The notes below the pieces were generated by a model. The model saw only the letters and a list, made by a program, of their open reading frames with translations. It was not told where the DNA came from and did not search any database. Source: Peromyscus leucopus (Eukaryota > Chordata > Mammalia > Rodentia > Cricetidae). Taken from it: a DNA stretch of 64,000 nt. The stretch spans positions 9,415,648-9,479,647 of the forward strand of contig NC_051071.1 in NCBI RefSeq assembly GCF_004664715.2, written 5' to 3'. The translations under genes were made by a program, and so were the position numbers. Positions 24,578-36,590 of the stretch are shown in pieces. How positions within the stretch are numbered: the first letter of the stretch is position 1; each line of letters begins with the position of its first letter.

Positions 24578-25113
24578 GTGAGACCAAAATGAGCCATCTT
24601 AGAAATGCTTTCACCCCAAATTAGGCCTAAGATTTCTCCTTTTGGGAATGGGCCATTAGTTACTGAAAACAGTCTGTTCAGATTCCAGAAACCAGGAAGT
24701 GAAAAAGTACAGAGTCACAAGATAGTCACGAGGTAATGCCTGCCAGACTATGGAATGTCCTCTCCCTGTTTCCAGGGTAACTGACCACAGAAATGCCCAC
24801 CTGAGGGCAGCCAATGAGAAATGGTGGTGGCAACCACTCCCTTAGAAGTAATTTCTAGAAGTCCCTAGAAGCAGCCAATCAGAATTGTACCTGTACTAGC
24901 ACCCTAAATGATGTAACCTTGTGACTTTTCCCTTTAAAAACTGAGCTTGCAGGCAGGTGGGCACTTCCTCCAGCCTCCACTGCGCTGGATGTATTGGACG
25001 AAGTCCCTGCCTAGGCTTGTATTGCTTTTGGATATCCAGAATTAAACCTTGCTTTTACATTCCGGCATGCTCGTCTTTGGTGTCTCTCTGGGGGTCACGA
25101 TCTGGGCACAACA
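24578..25113 (+). mobile_element. ERV1 (gammaretrovirus-like) solo LTR
   Basis: LTR layout is visible. CCAAT boxes lie at 24811 and 24874, a TATA-like 'tttaaaaa' at 24933, an R-like region beginning 'ctgagcttgc', an ATTAAA poly(A) signal at 25041, and a U5 with 'ggtgtctctctgggggtcac' ending '...gggcacaaca' near 25113. The order and the TGG/GGGGGTC-rich U5 are typical of class I rodent ERVs. No primer binding site or internal sequence follows, so it is solo. The left end is approximate, and I could not confirm a target duplication. Confidence 0.72.
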
Positions 25114-26160
25114 ATGATATCTGAGGGGAAGAAAAAAATAGATGTCCTAGATCTAAAAGATAAAGAGTAACCTGCCTCCTGATTGATCATGCTCAATGAC
25201 AATGGTGGGGGTGATCACCTTTACCGCTCAGTGCAATGTTTAAATTAAATTGTTCCAAACATACCTTGATAGTAGGTATCCTCAGCAGAAATACTTTCCA
25301 GCTAGTCTGGCAACCTTCAACCCACTCAATACGAACATGTAAGGTTAATATTCATAATTAACCACCAGCCTTGCTTAGTCTTGATGGATTTTCTGTTTTC
25401 AATTTCATTGGTTTCTGCTGTAATTTTTTAATTTTTTAAAAAACTATTTCTTCATTTCTTTTTACTTTGGATTTAAGTTGTTCAAGTGGGATTTACATTT
25501 TTAAATTCTTGGTCTGATCATCCTAACATTCCTGCCATCCCTTGACATTTTACTTATGATAGGACGCATGGCTCTCCAAGAGTCTCAAAATTTTTCATTA
25601 TGATTTTTTATAACTAGTGTGAATCATGCAACTGGCTTTCTCATTCCCTTTCTTTGTATAGGAGGAAACATGGTGATAAAGATTAAATTATGACCTAGAT
25701 CTGTACATAGAGCATTGGCTCCCTATATTGACTGTCCATGAAAGCCACAGAGGAGAAAGGAATACACTCATCTCATCAGTTTCAAGTATGAACATCGGTT
25801 GGAACTTCATGCTGCACTGAACTGGAAATAGGAAAAAAAGGTAAATACATACCATCTGGGTCCCTTCCCTCAACACCATTAGCAATGACATTCTTTTTTT
25901 TTTTCTTCTGTCCAGTTTCCCCAGGACTATAATGATCTTTGAACCCCTTGAGTACTCCCAGTCTACCTCTTCTAATTTGCATTTTAACCAGTGATCTCTT
26001 TTAGACTCTGACCTGCTTCTCAAGTTGTGATGTCAAAGACTTAAACATTTCTAGAGAGCTGGTGATCATGAGATAGCTATGTTCTGACGTTCCAAGATGG
26101 TACACTATGTATCCAGGACTACTGTGGCTCCCACTCAGAAAAGTAACACTGTATACATTG
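25114..26160. other. Mostly unassigned; small L1 ORF2 relic
   Basis: At about 25384-25510 'tggattttctgttttcaatt' and the following 'ggtttctgctgtaatt' match antisense L1 ORF2, 5'- and 3'-truncated. The rest shows no repeat or gene I recognise. Two overlapping minus-strand frames (25688-26023) are unsupported. Confidence 0.45.
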
Positions 26161-26195
26161 ACTTCTAACATGACAGAACTCTCTGACTTAACTTT

Positions 26196-26342
26196 CTAAT
26201 AGAATTTATATTTGTATTTTGGAAGGAAATGATAATAAACATCTTAGAAATTAGAATGAATATTACAGGTGAAAATAAATGAAGCTGTGAATGGTATACC
26301 TCCCAAGTGTTTATAATAAACCCCCATTCTGAATTTGAATAT
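26196..26342 (+). repeat. Local duplication, copy A
   Basis: Shares with 27568-27712 the ordered blocks 'tattttggaagg', 'cttagaaatta', 'gtgaaaataaatgaagct' (26269-26286), 'gaatgg' and 'ctcaagtg'-like sequence. Same orientation, about 1.37 kb apart. It may be two members of an unrecognised interspersed repeat rather than a true duplication. Confidence 0.8.
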
Positions 26343-26439
26343 ATTACCTGGAAAACCACCATGTTACCATGAAACTAGAATATCCAAGCTGCCACTCTTT
26401 GCTGTGAAGACCTTAAGAGCATTAATAACTAATGTTAAG

Positions 26440-26552
26440 GTTGATGGGGCAGAAGTACCTTGGCAGCTTGAGGTACACAAAGACCACAGCAAGCAACAGA
26501 TTTCATGTAAGAGGTTTATTGGAGGGTTGAAAGGCCATCTGGGAGCAGGAAC

Positions 26553-26620
<68 letters not shown>

Positions 26621-26960
26621 GACAGAGAGACAGACAGAGAGACAGACAGAGTGAGAGAACAAGAGAGAGGTCTGTGATGGCCAGGCCTTTTAAACGGTAC
26701 CAGTATAGCATTTGGTGGCTGGCAGCTGGTGCTGAGTCACTGAAGGCAGACTGGGAAAGTGCCTGGTTTCTAACAACTAAGACAGCCCAGTCACCACTTT
26801 AGAAAAGATTACTAAAGTGAAATGGAGCAAGTTCCTCAGATAACTTGACTTGTGGGCCAAAACAACCTTAAAACCAATCAGTGAAAGCATGTAACATGGG
26901 TTATTTTAAGCTGTAGTCTAGAAGCAGAAACTGAGTTCTCTGGCTTTTCAACAACCTGTG
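26440..26960 (-). mobile_element. Possible LTR carrying a (GA)n tract
   Basis: The minus-strand reading has a TATA-like 'ccgtttaaaagg' (26685-26696), then a long CT tract, then 'ccaataaacc' (poly(A)-like, 26515-26524). That spacing is LTR-like, but I cannot name the family or place the ends. The 155- and 115-codon frames here are translations of the GA/CT repeat. Confidence 0.35.
26558..26660. repeat. (GA)n / GACA-interrupted microsatellite
   Basis: About 100 bases of almost pure purine: a GA run to about 26610, then GACA-type interruptions. Read directly. Confidence 0.97.
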
Positions 26961-27567
26961 AGATAGTGACTCTTTGTTTCCCAGACACATCCTTCTGGAT
27001 CTACCATCCACCAACTCTGGCTTGCTCTAGGTAAACATGCTGACAGATGATCCAGGGACCACTGCCTCTCTAGCCAAGAGTTGACTAATGGCCCCAGGAC
27101 TGAAGATCTGCAAACAGGGTAAGGGATAGGTGGATGCTTATTCATTCAGCCTCCTCCCTGGCAGTCATTGTGGGTGCACATACTCCTTTTTTAGACTCCT
27201 GTTAGCATGTCTGTGTCCCCAGCTTTGTGAGGGGCCAGCCTCTCTGGAGTCTCTAACCATAGTCCCTTCCTTTGTTCATTTAGTCTTGGGGATTACAGTA
27301 GCTCACAATGCCAGCCCCCCAGTACTACACATACCCTTAGGTTTCTATGTCCTTGCCACTTGAATTGTTTCCTCTGTTAAGTTCCCTTTTGTGTGTGGTA
27401 GTGCAGATCTGAATAGTTTCCATACTCAATAATATACCAGTGGTGGAGGAAATGCCTAAAGACTCAAAACTTAAATAAAATCCCCAAGTCTAGGGCTTTC
27501 TGAGACGAAGCAGCACATACAGAGCTGTAGTTACCTTCTGACTTCACAGACTCTGTGATGGAGCTTT
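26961..27567. other. Unassigned sequence
   Basis: No gene or repeat recognised. The 77-codon frame at 27130-27363 starts in 'atggatgct' with no supporting feature. Confidence 0.4.
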
Positions 27568-27712
27568 CAATAGAATGTGTTTATATTTTGGAAGGGGATG
27601 GTAGTAAACTTAGAAATTAGGATGAGCATCACATGTGAAAATAAATGAAGCTATGAATGGCATACTTCTCAAGTGATTATGGTAAAGCCCCAACTCTTAA
27701 TTTGGATAAATT
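27568..27712 (+). repeat. Local duplication, copy B
   Basis: Partner of 26196-26342. The longest exact shared word I see is 'gtgaaaataaatgaagct' (27635-27652). Similarity fades on both sides within about 30-40 bases. Confidence 0.8.
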
Positions 27713-28150
27713 GCTAACAACCCAACTTAGCACACCCATTTGCGGTGGTAATCATTATTTTGCTGACTAGGCTCTATGTCTGGATTGCATTTCAATAGTG
27801 AATGCGAAGCCTATAAGCATTTTTTTTTTTTTTTACTAAACATCTTCCTACTCATAGGGAACCTAAAACCGGATTCAGAAAGCGCCAACACCTGGGCTGT
27901 ATTTCTAGTTGAACATTTAGGACTTTTGATGACCTAAATGATATCAAGGATCTTTGAGGTTTGTTACCAAAGCTGGCTTACTTAGAAGCTGAGCCTACTA
28001 GCTAACTGACTTATTGCCATCATGAATCATATTCCATTAGAAGACTTAACTGCAGGACTCATTCATTCTCTGCTCTTATAACCATGTGTACAGGAATCCA
28101 GCTCCAAGCACAACCTTTCTGAGGATCTACTGAATTAGCAAGCTGTAATA
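27713..28150. other. Unassigned sequence
   Basis: Contains a T run at 27821-27834. Nothing else recognised. Confidence 0.4.
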
Positions 28151-28152
28151 TT

Positions 28153-28217
28153 GTACTATATTATATTATATTATATTATATTATATTATATTATATTATA
28201 TTATATTATATTATATT
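28153..28217. repeat. (TATAT)n pentanucleotide microsatellite
   Basis: About twelve 'tatat' units ('tatattatattatat...'), then degenerate. Read directly. Confidence 0.95.
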
Positions 28218-28324
28218 AAATTAACACAAAATATATCATATTTACACATAATTTAATATGTTTTCCCCCACTAGGCACTCTTTTGAGTTGGAAGGAGCCA
28301 TAGCAAATTCAGGGGAAAAAAAGA

Positions 28325-28455
28325 GCTGTGGTTTAAGAGTTCTAATCCTAGGTCTGTGACAAAGTATCAAGCATTTTTGAGCAGGTCACTCAACTCCCCT
28401 GGACTCTGGCTCCTTATTGACAAAGTAGAACATTTTCTAAAGTTATTATCCACAC
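28325..28455 (+). mobile_element. MIR SINE relic
   Basis: Ordered matches to the MIR core: 'aatcctaggtctgtgaca', 'gagcaggtcactcaactccc', 'actctggctccttattga', 'caaagtagaa' (equivalent to the usual 'tctgtaaaatgggg'). Old, present across mammals. Confidence 0.65.
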
Positions 28456-30610
28456 TTCAGTAGTTGGGACAGCCCCCTCCAAAGATCTGAGTGCTTATTT
28501 ATTGCCTTTTGGGTAGTATCTAGAGAATACCGGACTATACATGCCTAGATATCTGGAGGCACTTGGAAGAAAGAGCTATGCATTCTGAGCATAGACACTC
28601 AGTTCCCCAGCACAATGGTGCTCACCTCTGCTCTCCAGAATCCAAATTCATCTGCTGGCTTAATATCAGCTTGACCCTTCAAGTCCTTGTCTGTTACAGG
28701 CCAACTTTGATTTCATTTTCAGCTGACTTGTCTATTTTCTTGATATGATAGTTTATAAAGAAAACTTGAAGGGATTCTGAAATTGGTCTGGGCAGTATTG
28801 TTTTAGCAGGGGCCTTGAACTTCAATGGAAGAAAGCCAATCATACATTCTGCATGTATTTCACCAGAGATGACAGTCTGTATGTAGCTAATACCCGAGAG
28901 CATGCATTCTGAAGACACCTTTAACTGGAGGCTGCTCAGATGGAGAGAAGGGCAGAGAAAGGCAAAGGAACATCTGGCAGGGTCGAGAGTGGTGAGCTGT
29001 GCCCACTACCAAGCATGTCCTGATTAAATGTTTCATGTTTCCCCCAGTCGGATACCACATATCAGCTGTTCTTTTAGGCAGAGATAAAGCCACCTTTACA
29101 GGAAAATGCACTAGAATGGGGTTAATAAGTTACACAAAAATGATTGCTTCCAAGTGCTTGTATAATTCCCTCCCTGCCTCTCTGCTCCCTCCTAACCTCC
29201 CTCACTCCCTCTTTCTATTTCCTTGGCCAGCTCCACACCTGTTAATAGAGACATAGATTTTACCCACGAGGACAAGGATGAAAATATTTTCCCTTCTACT
29301 GTTCCAGCACTCATTTTCCACACCCACTAATTCCTTGCTCATGAGACCTTCTGTCACTGGACACCCACGAAGAAGACACTACACTGTGTGCCTGCATTTT
29401 TCTTTTCACAGAGTTATTAGCTTTGCTACAGGATGAATAAACTTCACAGTGGTCCTGTCTTTTGGTGGCTTGCTCCTAATTGATTAACTTCATCTTGGAG
29501 CCTTTAGAGCCCCTGCATGTTATTTTAATATTGTTCTACCATCTTGAAGATGGCATTTACATTGTGTTCATTTCTGCTTTATCCTTAACCTGATGACATG
29601 GGTTTGTTTTGATCTCTATTGAGCAGCATAGAGCTCCACCTGTTAGCGGAAGTGCTCACCTCTGCTCTGTGCTGTAATTTTGCTGATGTACTTGCGTTGG
29701 ATTCTCACTTGTCATTGCATTTACTTGATTACTGATACAGTTGGCATTATTTTTGCAGTCAGGTCTAGTGTTCGCTGTGTCCCTCTTCTCTTCAAGCTTC
29801 CATTTGATCACAAGACTACTTTACACTCTTCTCTCACCCTCAACCATGAGCTTGATTTTTTTCCTCTGGTGATCTAGAATCTGTCTGTACATTGTTTCAA
29901 TTTATGTAATATGTGCCATTAATTTTGTGACATATCTCCATGACTAAAATTTTTCTATAAATAAATCTATAGCAACTCCACTGTTTTTCTATTTTTCTCA
30001 TAAAGACCACTGTAATTTTAGTACAACTTAGTTATCCATTAAACACACTGTTTTATTGCATAGAATTATAATTTTACTTACATGAATCTCCAATCCTCAT
30101 GTTAGATTACACAACAAAGAGAGTCACTATAAATCGTTCCATGACTTCAGGCAACATGTATGTCACTCAGGCTGGTTTTCTCCCAAACTTTTCTTACATT
30201 TTGCTGTGTTTTCCAATTGTTGCAGAAACATATGAGCAAGCAATTTTTAGAAATAAAGATTTGAGACAGAAAACAGTATTTGTATGTCTAAAATGTATTT
30301 GTTTTGTCTTTATTTTTGAAGAATGTGTAGCGAGGCACAAGATTCCAAAGTTAAAATTAATTTCCTTCCATTTGCTGAGGACATGAAGCCACCATTCTGA
30401 CCTATATTGTTATGGTTAAAGCCACTGCCAACAAACAGGCACCACCAAGGCATGTCACCTCCCCGAGTAACTCATCTCATGAGTAAATTCATGTTTACTA
30501 GAGCTTTATGATTACTCATTATAAGACAAAATTCATGTAGAAGTATAAAATTATAGTTCCATATGAAATGAACATACCTTTAAAAGTAGGTGAGTATACT
30601 TAAAAACTTG
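28456..30610. other. Unassigned sequence
   Basis: About 2.1 kb without a recognised gene or repeat. Frames at 29680-29877 and 30099-30386 (65 and 95 codons) show no recognisable motif. The latter is lysine/cysteine rich but lacks any homology I can name. Confidence 0.4.
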
Positions 30611-30611
30611 G

Positions 30612-30815
30612 GTTGTCAGTCTGGTGAGATGGCTCAGAAGCTAAAGGTTCTTCTGCCAGGACTGACAGTCTGAGTTTGATGCCCAGTACACATAGAAGAA
30701 GGAAATAACTGACTCCTGTTGTTGTCCTCTAATAGACAGACAGACAGGCAGGCACGCGCGCGCGCGCGCGCGCGCGCACACACACACACACGTACACACA
30801 CAAATAAATTTAAAA
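30612..30815 (+). mobile_element. B3A/B2-type SINE with expanded CG/CA tail
   Basis: Head 'ctggtgagatggctcagaag' carries the Pol III A-box region. Then 'tctgagtttgatgcccagta' (B box), 'aactgactcctgttg', a run of GC (30755-30777), a run of CA, and the A-rich end 'caaataaatttaaaa'. The dinucleotide expansion sits where these SINEs usually hold a CA repeat. Confidence 0.85.
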
Positions 30816-31159
30816 TCTTAGTTATCAAAATGCAGATGAGGAAGTGAAATAAAATTATTTCATATGATTATAAAAAGTCTACTTACATATTTTTGTTTAA
30901 TTTAACATCTTTACAATTTAAGACATACCCACCAATAATGTATTTCTTAATACTTTCAAAGAATGAGCACAGAAGCCTCAGGCTAGAGATAGTCACTGTA
31001 ATGAGGAGACTCACAGACATGCAAGTTTGAAGTTTCTCATTCTGTAAATGTATGAAGGACATGAGTAATGAATAATGCTGTGTCCATTTCATATGCTGAG
31101 AAACTGGAAAGACATATTTATTGCCTGAACAAATTTAAGTAAATGAATGAACAAACTCC
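30816..31159. other. Unassigned spacer
   Basis: AT-rich, no recognised element. It borders the left LTR of the 31.16-34.05 kb element. Confidence 0.4.
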
Positions 31160-31519
31160 TGTGGAAGGACCCTTCTATATGCTTTGAATATATGTTGCTT
31201 TCACTGTTTGATAATAAAGCTGTTTGGCCAATAAGTTCAGGCAGCACAATCAAACTAAAGACAGAGAAGAAGGATGGAGCTGGGGAAGACACTGCCAGCC
31301 ACCCAAGAAGCAAGATGCAAATTGACCAGTAAGCCGCAGGCCACACAGCGATACATAGATTAATAAAAACAGGTTAATTTAAATGTAAGAGGTAGTTAAT
31401 AATAAGCCTGAGCCATTGGTCAAATATTTATAATTAATATAATCCTCTGCATGGTAATTTGAGAAGTGGCTGCCTGGTATTTGTGAGTTGCTGGTACGAC
31501 AGAAACTTCCATTTATATA
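31160..31519 (+). repeat. 5' LTR of ERVK-type element
   Basis: Starts TGTGGAAGG. It contains the 'taataaag' poly(A)/TATA-like box at about 31211 and ends just before the primer-binding-like sequence. About 28 bp shorter than its partner. Confidence 0.78.
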
Positions 31520-33661
31520 TGGCACCTAGCATTTGGCACCGCCATCCACATAGAACCTGGGAAAGCTTAAAGAAAGATTCTAAAACAGAGCTAAGCGCAG
31601 CTTCCTAGTCTCTTGCCTCTCATACAGGCCACTGTCTGTGTACGTGAGCTGCCAGCATGAGCTGAGCCAACACGTGGAGGTTTTGGAGTTTTGCTCATAT
31701 AAACAAAAAGGGTCAGAGATACACACTAACAACAGATTCAGACAAAAAGGTCTCTAAATTGGTCACTATGTGTTTGAAAAAATATGCATAGACTTTGGAG
31801 AGAGAAGAGAAAGAATATATACAAACTTAGATTGAAAATATATATTTAAAAATAATATATTCCTTGAAAAGGAAATAGATAAAGAAAATATGATAAGCCA
31901 TGTAAAGATGGAAATTACACAGAGTCTGGATTCTATATCTTAATGTGTTTTCTTTATATTTTTTGACTGCTAATGAGCAAATAATAACTAAGAGAACTTG
32001 GGTTATGGAAACTATACTTATAACCACAGTATTTATTTTAAAAAAATATCTTGACTCCAAAATTTAAGTCAAAAGATATGCCACTTTGGGGGAGAAGTTG
32101 TGTTTTTGTTTCCACAGGAAATAAGAGGCTATGGATTCATTCCGGGTTAAGGAAAATCAAGTTTGATTGAGGACCCCTTTAATCCTAACTACAGACATGG
32201 GAAAATAAACCTAAAGTACCTACAAGATATGTAACATATATTTTACCTGCTCAAGCATAAAACAAAAAATTATCTTTGGCTGGCTTATATACAATACACA
32301 CTCTATATTTCTATTAATACAGATATGTGTGTTAACCTTAAAAGTTCATGTAGTTTCAGAACAAGGAAACCAATAAAAATGATGGTTCATATGATCCAGC
32401 ATTCAAAACAACTTCAAGGCTACTGACAGAGATGATCAAACCTCACATCCAAGACTTAACAATTACCCTAAATTTTCTCAGGGTCCCCAAAAATTATCAG
32501 TGCTCCCAATCAACAGGAAGTAGTCTAGAGAACTATGCCCACATTCCCAAAAAATAGATTATGGATGTTTGTCTTTGTTTACGGGGTTGGTTATAAATTG
32601 TTATTAGTCATAGTCAATCTCTTTCTAAAAGAAGAAAGGGGTATATTATATAAAAATGATAGGATAAAAGGGTAGATTATTGAATCTACTTTAATCCCCA
32701 AAACAGCTGTAATCTCAAAATATTTTACATTGATATGGATATGATATGGATTTAGTTTATTAATACAAATTTAAAATTAATTTTGTTATATGTATATTTC
32801 TACTCTTGTTTAAGATATGTTTATACAACTTATTTAAAATTCTAATTAATATATAATTAAAAAATATAGATTAATAGTCATTTATAAGAGCAAACTTACA
32901 GTCATGGTAGGTTTTCTAGGTAGGTAATCTTCAAAACTTCAAAGACCAATAGAATGTGGCATTTAAAATGTTTTAATAACTTAGACTTTTCTTGATGTGA
33001 GACATGTCTGCTCCTGACAGCACCGATCTACTCCAAGAGGATGATGGTCACCAAAGACACTCCATATGGAGTTTGTCTTCTTCTTGGCAAAACTGGCCTG
33101 TTGGAAAGAAATTGCCCTTGCCTCAACTGCTGACAGTAAGTATGCTGTCCAATCTAGACAAGCAGAACACAAAGAAAGGGGACTGTTGAACTTTGCCAAG
33201 ACAGGGTAGGACAGTCTTTCAAATTTTCCTCTTTCTGAAAAAAGGTCTGTCAGATAGTCTAGGCCGATAAGCCAATGCTGGATTCCCCAACAACACAGAG
33301 AAACCTTGGATAACTGTCCAGGCAGCCAGCTGTTTCTGTCATTTCTTACTTTTTTTGGAAGTCACTTGTTTGTATTTTCTGCTAAGTCAGGTAATATTTT
33401 TTTCTTTCTTGGGTCTTTGATGGAGTTGAAAACTAGATAATTATAGTTATAGTTTCCATAATTATGATAAAGGATAAATTAGATATAAAACCTTAGACTC
33501 ACCAAGATAGGATAGACAATTGAATGTTTTCTCTGATTTTGTCAAGTACAAATAGACTAGATATTGTAACTGTAATTCTTGCTTGATAACTATTTTATTA
33601 TTTGTAATTTTATTATGTTAACTTTAAAACCTTCCTTTTTGATTAGACAGGAAGGGTAAAG

Positions 33662-34049
33662 TGCTATGTGAGGATGCTTCTATATGCAATGAATGCATTA
33701 TGTTACTCTCACTGGTTAATAATAAAAGCTGATTTGGCTTATAGCCAGGCATAATAAGACTGAGTGGGAAATACAAACAGAGATATAATAGGGGGGAGTA
33801 GGGGGAAGTCAGGAAAGACTTGATCTAGCCATCCAAGGAACAAGATGCCAAAGAACCAGTAAGCCAAGGCCCAGATGATGATGCATAGGTTAATAGAAAT
33901 GTGGTAATGTAAATCTAAAAGCTAGTTATAATAAGCCTGAGCCATAGACCAAACATTTATAATTAACATAAGCCTCTGTGTGGTAATTAGAGAAGCAGCT
34001 GCTGGGTATTTGGGAGTTACTGGCAGGGTAGCAACTTCCATTTACAACA
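33662..34049 (+). repeat. 3' LTR of ERVK-type element
   Basis: Starts TGCTATGTG directly after a polypurine tract and ends TTTACAACA. Contains 'ggttaataataaaagctg' at 33713. Confidence 0.78.
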
Positions 34050-34377
34050 AACACATGAATGGATGGTCAGTCAGAGAAACAAAAAAGCTGCTTCAAATGT
34101 CCCCCCCCCCCATGCATCTAACCATCTCCCCCTAAAACTCCCAGAGCAAAGATGCAGCTCTTAGCCTGTTTGAAGAATGATTGTGCTTAGGGTCTCATGT
34201 CTTTCAGGTCCTGAAATCATGGAGGATAACCCAGATTTTGAGGTTTACATAAACCTAGATAAGAAAGTGAGACCTCTAGCATTTCTGCTAAATGATTACC
34301 ATCAGTGAATATGCACATGTGCACATGCACACTCATCAGTCACATTATAGCATATTATTTGCAATGAGTGCAACATA
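34050..34377. other. Unassigned spacer
   Basis: Includes a C10 run at about 34101-34110 and a 'gcacatgtgcacatgcaca' palindrome-like stretch near 34313. Nothing else recognised. Confidence 0.45.
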
Positions 34378-35700
34378 AACTAGTATTGGCATGAGATCAG
34401 ATACACAAGCCAATGGAGTTAAATAGATAGTTTAGATTAGAAACACACCATGTAATTACAGCCACTGATCTTCAAAAAAAAAGGAGCCAAGAACATGGAG
34501 TAGGGCAAGGACAATATTTTCCAAAGATGGTGCTAGAAAATTTTGATATCCAAGTGCAGAAAAAATTAGACCCCTATCTTTCAATATAACATAAGCCAAC
34601 CCACAATTCATCAGACTTAAGTATAAGACCTGAAACCATGAGATGCTCAAATAAAACATGGGAGAAAAGCTTTAAACATTGGAATGGGCAAGAAGGCTTC
34701 AAAACACAGGAAACAAAAGCAAAAATAGACAAAAGAGATGATATCACATTAGAAAGCCTCTGCACAACATTATAAACAGAACGAAGAGACAACCCACTGT
34801 ACATCTGATAAGGTGTAGGAAGAGCGGCAATCAAAAGCAGTTCAGTATGTATTGCAATCACCTATGAGCAATAGAACTAGACAGATCTAAAATGAAGACA
34901 TACAGCTGGTCAACAGATGATAAAATGTGGTTCAGGACAATGCGACATCACCCAAAACCAGTGAGAATAGCTATTAATAAGAAGACAAAAGGTACTAAGT
35001 GCTAATGAAGATGGGGAGAAAAAGAAGCCTTTGTATAATATTGGGGAGAATGTAAATTACTTTAGGCATTGTGATTAAATGGCATAGTTTTTCTATAACA
35101 TTAAAAATGGTGTTTGTTTATGCTCCAGCAATCCCACTACTGGGTATATTAAAAAAATTAAACATCTGTATTTCCATTATTGCAGCTCTACTAGATATAG
35201 TGAATAAAAGAGATCAGCTGGGTGTCTATCAGCTGAAAAATGGACAAAGAAAATGTATTATATACACACACAATAGGATTCCACCCCATCAAAAAATCTT
35301 GTCCTTTGTGAAAATAAGAATGGAAAAAGAGGACATTGCAGTAAGTGAAATAAGCCAAGCACAGAAAGACCCATATGATCTCATATATACGTGGAATCTA
35401 TGAATGTCAATCCCATAGAACTAGGGAATAGAATAGAGGCTGGGAGATATAAGGGATAAAGAAGGAGAACTACTGGTCAATGGGAATTAAACTACAGTGA
35501 GACAAGAAAAATGATCTCAGATACTCCAATTCAAGCAGGGTGTTTGTAGACAATGATAATGTGCTGCATATTTCTGAAAAGCCATCAGAAAGAATTTTGG
35601 ATGGTTTTACCACAAAGAAATAATGCATGTTTTAAGAAATACACCTGTTTACTTTAGTTTTGACATTGCACAGTGCATATAAATAATAAAACATCACTGG
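34378..35700 (+). mobile_element. Old L1 fragment, ORF2 3' end and 3' UTR
   Basis: Follows L1 ORF2 in sense: 'actagtattggcatgagatc', 'ccactgatcttcaa', 'tagacccctatctttca', 'gacctgaaaccatgagatgc', 'aacaaaagcaaaaatagaca', 'agcctctgcacaaca', 'ccagcaatcccactactggg', then the 'aagtgaaataagccaagcac' and 'gatctcatatatacgtggaa' block near the stop, then a 3' UTR. The frame is broken repeatedly. The 110-codon frame at 35071-35403 is the best preserved remnant (reverse transcriptase C-terminal tail). Immobile. Confidence 0.85.
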
Positions 35701-36257
35701 TCACTCCATAAATATTTATGATTTATGTCAATTAAAAAATAAATAATAGCAGCCCAATTATTTCTATGTGATGTTCAAACATGACCTTCCCAGGGTATCT
35801 ATTCCATTCCAGCAAGCACTAGTAGCTAAATGGGTCAGTATTACCATGTTGGGAAACAGCATGCCACAAGCTAAAGATGCAGCTTCAAACAGCATTAAAA
35901 TCTTGCTGAATCTATTAGATTTTCAAAAGAAGAGGCCCTGTTTCTTGTTTGGATGTTGTACCTCTGTGCTATATGCCAACATGAAAAACTTATACTCAAC
36001 TGATGGTTAGTCAATAAAGCTTGCCTTTTGAAAAGTCATTGTTAGTCAAAATAAATCCTCAAATTTAATTGTGTTGTTAGAGATGTCTAAGTTGTCAGAA
36101 GTCTTAGGGTTCCAAGACAAAGCATCACGCAGTAGTTCATATTCATTCAGGTGAAATGTTATTAATCATTTCTAATGGAGTAACAATGAATTTCAGGTAC
36201 TGTGCTAGACTTTGATAAAAAAACAAACAAACAAACAAAAAACACAACTCCTCCCTG
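35701..36257. other. Unassigned sequence with (CAAA)n
   Basis: An 'aaacaaacaaacaaac' simple repeat sits at 36220-36240. The 80-codon frame at 35768-36010 is not recognised. Confidence 0.45.
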
Positions 36258-36590
36258 TTTGTAACTGTTATTGTTTGGATCCTAGATGTTTCCCCTAAGA
36301 CTCATGTGTCAGATTGAAAACTAGCAAAATCTTTCAGAGGTAGGGCTCAATGGAGGAAAGCTAGATCATTAGAAACATGACCTTGAGGGGGATATTACAA
36401 CCCCAGCTCCTTTCCTCTCTCTGCTTCCCCACTGCCAGTGGGCAAACAGGCTTTTTCTGTCATGTATTTCTGCCGTAATGTACCATATCACCATAGGCCC
36501 GATTGACCAGGTAGCCTCTGAAAGGTGAGTCAAGATTATTCTCTTCTACTTTTAAATTGATCATGTCAGATATTTTGTCTCCCTGACAGA
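36258..36590 (+). mobile_element. MST/ORR1-like MaLR LTR relic
   Basis: Ordered similarity to an old MaLR LTR: 'gttattgtttggatc', 'cctaagactcatgtgtcag', 'gaggtagggctcaatggagg', 'agatcattagaaacatga', 'tttctgccgtaatgtacca', 'caccataggccc', 'gcctctgaaaggtgag'. Diverged with no clear ends. Confidence 0.5.

Larger units (their letters stand above)
31160..34049 (+). mobile_element. Complete non-autonomous ERVK-type element (BGLII-like)
   Basis: Two direct LTRs (31160-31519 and 33662-34049) bracket 2.1 kb. Shared LTR landmarks: 'cttctatatgc', 'taataaa-gctg', 'gccagtaagcc', 'ataagcctgagcca', 'taattaa-ata', 'ctctg--tggtaattgagaag', 'acttccattta'. Just after LTR1, 'tggcacctagcatttggcac' (31520) lies at the primer-binding position and is a degraded relative of the lysine-type site. 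A purine-rich tract 'gacaggaagggtaaag' precedes LTR2. The interior has no gag, pro, pol or env I can see; the longest frame is 77 codons. LTRs differ at many positions, so the insertion is old. Confidence 0.82.

Noticed and set aside
26335..26802. 155-codon frame with long Arg-Glu repeats and its antisense Leu-Ser frame
   Set aside because: Both are translations of the (GA)n microsatellite.
31535..33660. Degraded gag-pol inside the two-LTR element
   Set aside because: I could not see any retroviral motif (zinc knuckle, protease DTG, RT YxDD) in any frame; the longest frame is 77 codons.
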